Assembly: GCF_027531705.1 (NCBI RefSeq)
Contig: NZ_JAPZSP010000004.1
Coordinates: 186,001 to 250,000 of the forward strand
Direction: 5' to 3'
DNA: 64,000 nucleotides
DNA from: Flavobacterium sp.
Lineage (GTDB): Bacteria > Bacteroidota > Bacteroidia > Flavobacteriales > Flavobacteriaceae
Shown here: piece by piece, positions 15,314 through 22,517 of the stretch
Numbering within the stretch: position 1 is the first letter of the stretch
Layout of the letters: each line of letters begins with the position of its first letter
Position numbers and translations under genes: made by a program
Notes under the pieces: model-generated
What the model saw: the letters and a program-made list of their open reading frames with translations, nothing else
What the model was told of the DNA's origin: nothing
Databases searched by the model: none

Positions 15314-15634
15314 TTATAAAAGTAAAATCAGTAATAAAACGATGATAATTATTGCACCAACAGAAAGATATACGCCATTGCCTGTTGAACGCAAATTGGC
15401 TTTGATTGACTTAACTTCTTTTCGGAGTTCTTTTTTTTCAACTCTAGTCATATTGGATTTGTCAATGCTTTTTATTTGCTCTAATCTGTTAATCATAGCA
15501 TTGGCAATCATTAGTTCGGTTTTAGCTTTATTAGACGAAAGGCTATCAGGAATTATCGCATTAGACTGAAACGGAAGCAAAAGCATCATAACTATTAGAA
15601 TTGCTGTTTTGTGAAATTGGGTAACTGTTTTCAT
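15314..15634 (-). CDS. Small protein with signal sequence and C-terminal membrane anchor
   Basis: The 106-residue protein has an N-terminal hydrophobic signal (AILIVMMLLLPFQSNA, about 11-26), a charged helical middle (SNMTRVEKKELRKEVKSIKA) and a C-terminal hydrophobic helix (GAIIIIVLLLILLL, 93-106). It seems to be a periplasmic helix tethered by its C-terminus. Similar short proteins occur near stress genes in flavobacteria; no function is known. Promoter copy f lies 137 nt upstream. Confidence 0.65.
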   Translation of the reverse strand: MKTVTQFHKTAILIVMMLLLPFQSNAIIPDSLSSNKAKTELMIANAMINRLEQIKSIDKSNMTRVEKKELRKEVKSIKANLRSTGNGVYLSVGAIIIIVLLLILLL

Positions 15635-15770
15635 ATATGTAAAATTTATTTGTTAAGAGGTCATATATGGTATCGCTTTTTATTTATTGGTGTTTGTTTG
15701 CAACAAACTCGTTGTTTATAGCGATTTCATAATTAATTTTTTTACTAAAAACGTTGTTATTTTTATTTCA

Positions 15771-15833
15771 TAAATTTCGGGTTTTAGCATTGAAAATCAG
15801 TTATATAAAACTTTTAGAAGTTTATAATATTCA
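15771..15833 (-). promoter_or_regulatory. Stress-island promoter, copy f
   Basis: Minus-strand order: TGAATATT, 17 nt, TTATATAAC, 20 nt, then CGAAATTTA (TTTA in place of TTTG). Both boxes match the consensus fully. It lies between the OmpA-gene terminator and the 106-residue gene. Confidence 0.75.
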
Positions 15834-15846
15834 CATGTTTGGGTAT

Positions 15847-15875
15847 AAAAAAAAGGCTGCCAAAAATGACAGCCT
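15847..15875 (-). terminator. Intrinsic terminator after the OmpA-family gene
   Basis: AGGCTGTC pairs with GGCAGCCT around ATTTTT-type loop and is followed by eight T residues on the minus strand. It directly follows the OmpA-family stop at 15910. Confidence 0.88.
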
Positions 15876-15909
15876 CTAACCAAAAAACCAAACCTAACAT
15901 TCTTCTATA

Positions 15910-17382
15910 TTAGTAATTCGTTTTCAATTCAACTCTACGGTTTTTTGCACGACCTAAAGTTGATTTATTATCAGCCACTGGTTGTGTTTCACCGTAACCA
16001 ATACTGGTTAATCTATCGACAGAAATTCCTTTTCCTATTAAATATTGTCTAACAGATTCGGCACGTTTTTGAGATAAGGTTAAATTAAAATCATCAGCTC
16101 CAACACTATCAGTATGACCAGCAATAGTTAAACTAGCACCGTCATATTTGTATAATATTTTAGACAATTCATCCAATTGAGATAATGAAGCTACTTTTAA
16201 TTTATCTGAATTATTCTCGAAGAAAATTTTACTTCCAATATAAGTTATTCTAACAATGTCTGCTTTTGCAATTTCTGGACAACCTTTGTTTTCAGCTGTT
16301 CCTTTTGCTTTAGGGCATTTGTCATCTAAATCTGCAATTCCATCGCCATCAGCATCTGGACAACCTTTTAATGCAATAACTCCAGCTGTGTTTGGGCAAC
16401 GGTCAACATCATCCATCACTCCATCATTATCGCTATCAGTAGCACAACCTTTAGCATCAACTTTGGTACCAGGTTTGGTATTAGCACATTGATCATCAAT
16501 ATCGGCAACACCATCTTTATCAGCATCTGGACAACCTTTTAAAATTAAAGTTCCGGCTTGATCTGGACAACGGTCTTTAGAATCTTCTACCCCATCGTTG
16601 TCTTTATCTGGACAACCATTTAGTGTTTTAGAACCAGCCAAATCAGGGCAATTGTCTAAATAATCGGCAACACCATCAGCGTCTTTGTCTAATGGACAAC
16701 CTTTTTTGTCAACAGCAACACCAGCTGGTGTGTCAGCACAATTGTCTTTTTTATCAGAAACACCATCTTTGTCGGTATCTAATGAATTACCCAGATTATA
16801 AGTTAATCCAATCATGTGGGTTAAATAAGCATCTTTTTTCTTAAAATCACCGTCGGCATTATCAATTCCGTCACGTCTATCTTTGTTAGAATACATAAAT
16901 GTTTCTTGAAGATTCAACATAAACATTGGTGATAATCTAAAATTAATACCCGCACCTGCTGATGGCAAAATATAATCATAATTTTCGGTGTGAAAATTCA
17001 GTTGATTATCAAATAAAATAGCACCAACACCAGCAAAAACATAAGGTCTAACTATATATTCTGGAGCAGTAATATTGAAACGTAAATTTATAGAAGCCGC
17101 ATTAAAATCAGACTTAAAACTTCCTGTTTCAGTATTGTTATAACCAATTGTTCCTTTTGATAATAATAAATTTACATCGAATAATTTTCCTAAATATCTA
17201 GAAACAGATAGTCCACCGAAACCATAATAAGTTTGATCGGTTTTGTAAAAACTACGGCCTAAATCTCCGTGATATTGGGTTATTCCGCCATGCAAACCTA
17301 CATTCCATTTTTTCTCTTCAGTTTGTGCTTTTACAGATAAAATCGATACAAAGCAGAAACATAATAACAGTATTTTTTTCAT
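15910..17382 (-). CDS. OmpA-family protein with thrombospondin type 3 repeats
   Basis: The 490-residue protein has a signal peptide (1-19, VKAQ), an N-terminal eight-strand barrel (about 25-195), then five or six calcium-binding repeats (DTDKDGVSDKKDNC, DKDNDGVEDSKDRCPD and relatives, about 203-355). The C-terminal OmpA domain (370-490) has ASLTIAGHTDSVGADDFN and LGRAKNRRVEL for peptidoglycan binding. It links outer membrane and cell wall. It is monocistronic: promoter copy g is 26 nt upstream, and a strong terminator follows. Confidence 0.92.
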   Translation of the reverse strand: MKKILLLCFCFVSILSVKAQTEEKKWNVGLHGGITQYHGDLGRSFYKTDQTYYGFGGLSVSRYLGKLFDVNLLLSKGTIGYNNTETGSFKSDFNAASINLRFNITAPEYIVRPYVFAGVGAILFDNQLNFHTENYDYILPSAGAGINFRLSPMFMLNLQETFMYSNKDRRDGIDNADGDFKKKDAYLTHMIGLTYNLGNSLDTDKDGVSDKKDNCADTPAGVAVDKKGCPLDKDADGVADYLDNCPDLAGSKTLNGCPDKDNDGVEDSKDRCPDQAGTLILKGCPDADKDGVADIDDQCANTKPGTKVDAKGCATDSDNDGVMDDVDRCPNTAGVIALKGCPDADGDGIADLDDKCPKAKGTAENKGCPEIAKADIVRITYIGSKIFFENNSDKLKVASLSQLDELSKILYKYDGASLTIAGHTDSVGADDFNLTLSQKRAESVRQYLIGKGISVDRLTSIGYGETQPVADNKSTLGRAKNRRVELKTNY

Positions 17383-17407
17383 TTTGTTTTAATTTAATTA
17401 TTAATGA

Positions 17408-17470
17408 CAAAGGTCAATTAGAATGCATGGGTTTGTGTTATATAACTTTAGCTAAAAGTTATAATATTCA
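17408..17470 (-). promoter_or_regulatory. Stress-island promoter, copy g (best match)
   Basis: Minus-strand order: TGAATATT, 17 nt, TTATATAAC, 20 nt, a 9-mer ending ACCTTTG. TATAAC direct repeats lie 21 nt apart, and TATAACTTT/TAAAGTTATA also form an inverted repeat. It precedes the OmpA gene by 26 nt. Confidence 0.85.
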
Positions 17471-17483
17471 TACAATTAACGCT

Positions 17484-18164
17484 TTATACTTTAATAATTT
17501 TCCCGTCTTCCATCTCAATGATTCTATGGGTTCGTCGGGCAAAATCGTTATCGTGAGTAACTATTAAAAGTGATTGGTTGAAGGTTTCTGCGAGTTCTTT
17601 GAAAACATCAAAAACAATTTCGGAGTTTTTTTTATCTAAATTTCCTGTTGGCTCATCACCCATAATAATTAAAGGGTTGTTGATTAAAGCTCGAGCGATT
17701 GCAACACGCTGTTTTTCGCCGCCAGATAATTGATTTGGACTGTTTAATGCTTTGTCTTGAATGCCTAAAATTTTGAGTTTTTCGTAGGCTTTGGCTTCGA
17801 TTTCTTGGCTAGATAATTTTGCGAGTTTTAAACCTGGTAACATTACATTCTGGAGCACTGAAAATTCATTTAACAAATAATGAAACTGAAATACAAATCC
17901 AATTTTCTCATTTCTTATAATTGCCAATTCCGAATCCAATTTATTTTTCATCGAAATTGAATCAATTACTAAATCGCCATCAAAAGAAGTATCCATAGTA
18001 GATAATATGTAGAGCAATGTTGATTTTCCGCAACCTGATTTTCCAATTATTGATGCAAATTCGCCTTTGTTTATTGAAAAATTAATATCTGTCAAAACTT
18101 TCACATCGACCGCTTCGTGAAATGTTTTTGAGATATTTATAGCTTCTATAATTTTGGTTTCCAT
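17484..18164 (-). CDS. ABC transporter ATP-binding protein, MacB/LolD type
   Basis: The 226-residue ATPase has Walker A GKSGCGKST (about 38-46), Q-loop FVFQFHYLLNEFSV, signature LSGGEKQRVAIARAL (about 143-157), Walker B IIMGDEPTGNLD and the switch His VTHD. The FQFHYLLNEFSVLQNV block is typical of LolD/MacB-type ATPases that power lipoprotein release or tripartite efflux. Together with the permease 1 nt upstream and the HlyD-like gene, it forms a MacAB-like transporter. Confidence 0.9.
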   Translation of the reverse strand: METKIIEAINISKTFHEAVDVKVLTDINFSINKGEFASIIGKSGCGKSTLLYILSTMDTSFDGDLVIDSISMKNKLDSELAIIRNEKIGFVFQFHYLLNEFSVLQNVMLPGLKLAKLSSQEIEAKAYEKLKILGIQDKALNSPNQLSGGEKQRVAIARALINNPLIIMGDEPTGNLDKKNSEIVFDVFKELAETFNQSLLIVTHDNDFARRTHRIIEMEDGKIIKV

Positions 18165-18165
18165 T

Positions 18166-19422
18166 TTATTTTCCTCTTATAATTTCAACTGGATCGACTT
18201 TACTTGCCTTTAAAGCTGGAAATAATCCTGCAATTGTGGTTGTAAAAAGAGCAAAAACCATACTGATGATATAATAAATCATATTATAATTAATAGGATA
18301 TGTTTTCACTGTTGGCAACGAAGCCGTTTCAAAAGGAATTACGCTGATAATTGATGAAAAAATAAACCCAAATAATAATCCGAATATTCCGCCAGCAATA
18401 CCAATAATTAACGAAAGTGAAATAAATATCCATTTTACATCACTACCCGAAAAACCTGTGGCTTTAAGAATGGCAATGGTATCCATTTTTTCGTAAATCA
18501 TCATATTCAAAATATTGTAAATCCCAAAACCTGCTACAAGAAGCAATACCAAACCAACAGCATAGGAAATAATTGTTCGAACGGTGCTTCCTGTTTCAAA
18601 CTGTGCATTAGCCGTTTGATAATCAATAGTATCGACATCATATTTATCCTGAAATTCTTTAGCAACGGCAGGCGCCAACTTCATATTGAACAATTTTAGT
18701 TGAATATCGGTAATATAATTTACGGGTTCGTTCAATAATTTTTGAGCCGTTTCGAGCGATGTATAACTAAAAGTGTTGTCGTATTCGGCTATTCCAATTT
18801 GTGAAATCCCAACCACTTTTAGCATTGACAAATTGCCTCTTGAAGATGTAATATTAATGTTGTCACCTTTGGAAAGCATCATTTTTTCCGCCAACCCTTT
18901 TCCAATAATAATACTATTGCTTTGGGATAAGTCAGCCACATTTCCGTAGATGATATTTTCTGAAATTTTGAATAGTTTTTCTTCGTGTTCTATTTCAATT
19001 CCGTTTATAACGCCCGCAATTTCGATAGTTCCAGAATTAAAAAAAACTGGTGTATTTATTTTCGCGGCCACATCAATTATACGTTTGTCACTTCTTAAAC
19101 TTTGAATAATTTTTTGACTATTGTAAATTGACTTCCCACGGTCTTTAGGTTTTATTGAATTAATAAAATTGGTGTTTTCTTTATATTTTTCAGACAATAA
19201 AACAGGCTGATTTTGTGATGGTTTTACATCATTATACAATCTTACATGCGGCGTTTTATTGAGCATTAGACCATCTAACAAGTCGTTTAGCCCATTCATA
19301 AAACTTACCAAAGCGATAAACATGGCTATACTAAAAGTAACCCCAACCGCTGCCACAATAGTTTGTTTAAGTCTTGCTCGAAGTAAATGAATGGCAATAT
19401 TTAGAATTAATTTGTAATTCAT
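18166..19422 (-). CDS. ABC transporter permease, LolC/E-MacB type
   Basis: The 418-residue protein has an N-terminal membrane helix (about 20-40, TIVAAVGVTFSIAMFIALVS), a large periplasmic domain (45-280) and three C-terminal helices (about 285-305, 330-360, 380-405) with the FtsX-type block NMMIYEKMDTIAILKATGFS and KASKVDPVEIIRG at the end. This matches permeases that drive extrusion through the membrane or lipoprotein release. It overlaps the HlyD-like gene by 4 nt (ATGA), implying coupled translation. Confidence 0.9.
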   Translation of the reverse strand: MNYKLILNIAIHLLRARLKQTIVAAVGVTFSIAMFIALVSFMNGLNDLLDGLMLNKTPHVRLYNDVKPSQNQPVLLSEKYKENTNFINSIKPKDRGKSIYNSQKIIQSLRSDKRIIDVAAKINTPVFFNSGTIEIAGVINGIEIEHEEKLFKISENIIYGNVADLSQSNSIIIGKGLAEKMMLSKGDNINITSSRGNLSMLKVVGISQIGIAEYDNTFSYTSLETAQKLLNEPVNYITDIQLKLFNMKLAPAVAKEFQDKYDVDTIDYQTANAQFETGSTVRTIISYAVGLVLLLVAGFGIYNILNMMIYEKMDTIAILKATGFSGSDVKWIFISLSLIIGIAGGIFGLLFGFIFSSIISVIPFETASLPTVKTYPINYNMIYYIISMVFALFTTTIAGLFPALKASKVDPVEIIRGK

Positions 19423-20501
19423 TCTTTAGGTTTATAAATGAATTCGTTGGCATCTAAACCTTCCAGAATTTCTACTTTTTGGTAATCTGACAAACCGATT
19501 TTTACTTTGCGTTTTTCGGTTTCATTGACCTGAATAGAATCGCCTTTTAGCAAATAATCTTTCGGAATTGTTATTGCATTTTTTTTAGTTTGAATAATAA
19601 TATTTGCTTCTGCAGAAAGATTAGGATACAACTTTTTAGGCAACTTTGTAAAATGAGCTTCAATCTTGAAAGTTCTAGATTGTTCATTCATTATTGGATA
19701 AATCTTATCAATTTTAGCTTCAAAAACTTGATTTTTATAACTATCTAATGTTACCAAAATTTGTTGATTAACTAAAATTTTTGCCATATCATTTTCATCG
19801 ACTTCAAGTTCAATCAAAAAAGCATTTTGCTTACCAATTATTGCCAAAGGAATTTGTGGCGTAATAACAGCTCCTTCTTTTACCAAAACATCAAAAAGTT
19901 GTCCAGAAAAAGCACTTTTTATTAAATAATCATTTTGTGTTTTTTGCCCAATTTGAAGCAAAATATTATTTTTATTTTGATCAAAGTTTAATTGCGATTT
20001 GAGTTGGGACAATTGTTTTTGAGACGTTTGCAAATTCAATTGTGATGATTTATAGGCTAATTCAACTTTCTCAAACTCAACTTCCGAAATAACATTGTAT
20101 TGTTTGATTCGTTTGTTTCTGTCGTATAATGATTTATCAACTAGCAATTTATCCCGAGCCAACTGCACTTTGAACTCCATTTCTGCTATTTTATCCTGAA
20201 TATAATGGTTGTCGTTTTGGCTTAATTGATAGGTTAATTTAGCGTTTTGAGTGTTTAGCTCGGCTTTGTCATTTTCTAATTCAAATAATAATTGTCCGTT
20301 AGAAATAGATTGCCCAACAACCACATCAATTTTATTTAACACACCACTTACAGTTGAAAAAACAGTATATTGATTTTCAGATTTAATAACTCCAGAAGCA
20401 TAAACGCTTTCGGTTAAATCGCCTATTGTTGGTTTAGTTTTGTCGAATTTGTCTTTACAAGAAATGAAAAAAAGTAATGCAATAAAAAGAATTCTTTTCA
20501 T
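19419..20501 (-). CDS. HlyD/MacA-type periplasmic adaptor lipoprotein
   Basis: The 360-residue protein has a lipoprotein signal (ALLFFISCKDKF, Cys at about 15), a lipoyl-like half motif (VFSTVSGVLNKIDVVVGQSI), a long coiled coil (about 80-180), the second lipoyl half (KSAFSGQLFDVLVKEGAVI) and a barrel (about 220-300). Such adaptors bridge ABC permeases and outer-membrane channels. No TolC homologue is next to it. It lies 15 nt downstream of a lipoprotein gene and overlaps the permease by 4 nt. Confidence 0.88.
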   Translation of the reverse strand: MKRILFIALLFFISCKDKFDKTKPTIGDLTESVYASGVIKSENQYTVFSTVSGVLNKIDVVVGQSISNGQLLFELENDKAELNTQNAKLTYQLSQNDNHYIQDKIAEMEFKVQLARDKLLVDKSLYDRNKRIKQYNVISEVEFEKVELAYKSSQLNLQTSQKQLSQLKSQLNFDQNKNNILLQIGQKTQNDYLIKSAFSGQLFDVLVKEGAVITPQIPLAIIGKQNAFLIELEVDENDMAKILVNQQILVTLDSYKNQVFEAKIDKIYPIMNEQSRTFKIEAHFTKLPKKLYPNLSAEANIIIQTKKNAITIPKDYLLKGDSIQVNETEKRKVKIGLSDYQKVEILEGLDANEFIYKPKE

Positions 20502-20516
20502 AGATTTCGCGCCTTT

Positions 20517-21119
20517 TTAATTAACGAATTGTTCTTTAACCATTTGTTTATAAACTACTTTGGCCACTTCATTAGTGAGTTTTTCTACGCCATCAGGATC
20601 GATGGTTTCTGTTATACTTGACCAAATTATCTTGTCAGTTTTGATGGAATAAACATTGGTTTCAATGATGAATTTTTTGGTTGTTGTGTAATAACCAGGA
20701 GTTTTACCATGACTCCATAAACTATAATAGTAGCCACTAAAACTTCTGTAAACATCTGGATAATAGTTAATTTCGCTTGGGTTGTATATTTTCTCTTTGT
20801 CAACATCAATAAGGCGCATGGTAATTGCACCATCAAATCCGTCAGTTTTTATTTTTTGGCGAATTACATCTTCGTTTTTTTTATCAAAACTTGCAGTGAA
20901 ATAGTTATACGACTGAATACCCTTGCCGTTAAGATAACCAACCATTTGGTCTTCGGCATTATGAGCAGTAGTTTCACTTTTAAACAAAGCAACCACCAAA
21001 ACTTTATTTAGATTGTTTATTGTAATTTGTTTATTTGGTTCGCACCAAGAGCTAACAATTTTGGTAGAAGTACAAGAAAGTAAAGACAAAAAAAATAGTG
21101 TTACAAGTATCTTTTTCAT
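20517..21119 (-). CDS. DUF4136-like lipoprotein
   Basis: The 200-residue protein has a lipobox (FFLSLLSCTSTK, Cys at about 16) and the pattern KIVSSWCEPNKQ, VLVVALFKSETTAHNAEDQM, FDGAITMRLIDVDKE and WSSITETIDPDGVEKLTNEV. This resembles DUF4136-type lipoproteins, which have an unassigned envelope role. Tyr-rich PDVYRSFSGYYYSLW in the middle is notable. It leads the adaptor-permease-ATPase unit, and promoter copy h lies 27 nt upstream. Confidence 0.7.
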   Translation of the reverse strand: MKKILVTLFFLSLLSCTSTKIVSSWCEPNKQITINNLNKVLVVALFKSETTAHNAEDQMVGYLNGKGIQSYNYFTASFDKKNEDVIRQKIKTDGFDGAITMRLIDVDKEKIYNPSEINYYPDVYRSFSGYYYSLWSHGKTPGYYTTTKKFIIETNVYSIKTDKIIWSSITETIDPDGVEKLTNEVAKVVYKQMVKEQFVN

Positions 21120-21145
21120 GACAAGAATATTTAAAATTGTTCAAA

Positions 21146-21208
21146 CAAAGTTTAGCATTCTCATGGAATTTTGAGTTATATAAATTTAAGCAAAAGTTTT
21201 GAAATTCA
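21146..21208 (-). promoter_or_regulatory. Stress-island promoter, copy h
   Basis: Minus-strand order: TGAATTTC, 17 nt, TTATATAAC, 20 nt, a 9-mer TAAACTTTG. Box A and part of the spacer lie inside the last codons of the DUF6496-like gene (stop at 21186). It precedes the lipoprotein-efflux operon. Confidence 0.78.
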
Positions 21209-21425
21209 TAGGTTTTGAATTAAAAAATATCATCGTTTTATGAATTATTTTTTTTGATTTATCTATTTCTTCAGCTTCGCTCAATGCTATTGCTATAGCT
21301 TGTTTTGGATTGGTTACAATAACATCTGTTTTACCAGAATGCAATTCTCCTTCTTTGAATTCGTACATTACTTGGGCTACTTTTTTCTGTTTTTCCGTAA
21401 GTTTTTTTGGTGTTGCTTTTTTCAC
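21186..21425 (-). CDS. DUF6496-like small protein
   Basis: The 79-residue basic protein has the block KVAQVMYEFKEGELHSGKTD and NPKQAIAIALSEAEE (about 16-54), typical of DUF6496 proteins (KVMxEFKxGxLxSG and KQAIAIALSEA). The C-terminal 20 residues (HKTMIFFNSKPMNFKTFA) look less conserved, and their DNA carries part of promoter copy h. Function is unknown. It follows the AI-2E-family gene by 9 nt. Confidence 0.75.
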   Translation of the reverse strand: MKKATPKKLTEKQKKVAQVMYEFKEGELHSGKTDVIVTNPKQAIAIALSEAEEIDKSKKIIHKTMIFFNSKPMNFKTFA

Positions 21426-21434
21426 TATTTCTAA

Positions 21435-22517
21435 TTATTTAATTTTCAATTTAGTTTTCAATTTTTCAACAAATACAGATTTCTTTTTGGACGTTTCTAT
21501 TTCTCCAATTAAAAATCCATACGGTTTTAGAAAATCAATATGATCGCAAATAATTTTGAAAATTGCTGTTAGTGGAATCGCCAAAATTATTCCTGGAATT
21601 CCCCACAAAAGTTGTCCAATAACTAAAACAATAATGGTAAAAAGCGGATTTATTTTGACTTGTGGTCCCAAAATCAATGGTTCTAAAACCCAACCTTGAA
21701 TGAGTTGCACAATGCTATAAGTAATAATTATTCCACCCAATAATGAAGGATTTGCTCCGTGAATTGCAGCAACTGTAACCGTTAAAATTGTTCCAGTGAT
21801 ATTTCCAACATAAGGTACGATTTCTAATAATCCGCAGAGAATGGCAAAAAAGAAAGCATTTTTTACACCAATTATGCTAAAACCAATGCTATACATAATC
21901 CATAAGAGAACAATCATTTTAGAAAGTCCTACTAAATATTGTTGCGAAACTTTAGTAGCATTAAAAATTACTAGCTCCATTTCATCTCGTTTAGAAGGCG
22001 TTGCCAGTTTGAGTAGAAAGTTTTTGATGTGATTTCGATAAAACAATAGAAATATAAAATACACAAAAACCAGAACAAAGCTTGCGAAAATGGATGTTAT
22101 AGAACCAAAAATAATTTGAAAAATATTAGAGTAAGAAGGTTGTTCTTTTTTTAGAATTAAAAATTGCTCTTCGATAGAAATATCCAGATGGTTGAAAATA
22201 TATCGTTGCAATGTAGTTCCTGTTTCAATTGCTTTTTGTTTTATCAACGATATATCATTCAATAGTTCAGAAATTTTCCAACCTACAAGAGAAATTAGAC
22301 TAAAAAGGATAAGCAATAAGGAAATAAAACAAATAAAAACGGCAATACTTTTAGGTGTTTTTTTACTTTCCATCCAATTGCAAAAAGGCAAAAAAAGTGT
22401 TGCTAATATTCCGCCAATACATAATGGAATTAGAAAATCTTTAGCAATGTATAATCCAAAAATAATAAGGAACAACAATGCTGTCTTTTGTAAAAAAGAG
22501 GTTGAATTAGTTGTCAT
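21435..22517 (-). CDS. AI-2E family transporter (PerM/YdgG-like)
   Basis: The 360-residue integral membrane protein has about eight hydrophobic helices. Family blocks are PLCIGGILATLFLPFCNWME near the N-terminus, GLLEIVPYVGNITGTILTVT, and LGPQVKINPLFTIIVLVIGQ with LLWGIPGIILAIPLTAIFKI. The family includes AI-2 exporters and Na+/H+ antiporters; the substrate here is unknown. Its start overlaps the end of the P-type ATPase gene by 4 nt (ATGA), suggesting joint expression. Confidence 0.85.
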   Translation of the reverse strand: MTTNSTSFLQKTALLFLIIFGLYIAKDFLIPLCIGGILATLFLPFCNWMESKKTPKSIAVFICFISLLLILFSLISLVGWKISELLNDISLIKQKAIETGTTLQRYIFNHLDISIEEQFLILKKEQPSYSNIFQIIFGSITSIFASFVLVFVYFIFLLFYRNHIKNFLLKLATPSKRDEMELVIFNATKVSQQYLVGLSKMIVLLWIMYSIGFSIIGVKNAFFFAILCGLLEIVPYVGNITGTILTVTVAAIHGANPSLLGGIIITYSIVQLIQGWVLEPLILGPQVKINPLFTIIVLVIGQLLWGIPGIILAIPLTAIFKIICDHIDFLKPYGFLIGEIETSKKKSVFVEKLKTKLKIK

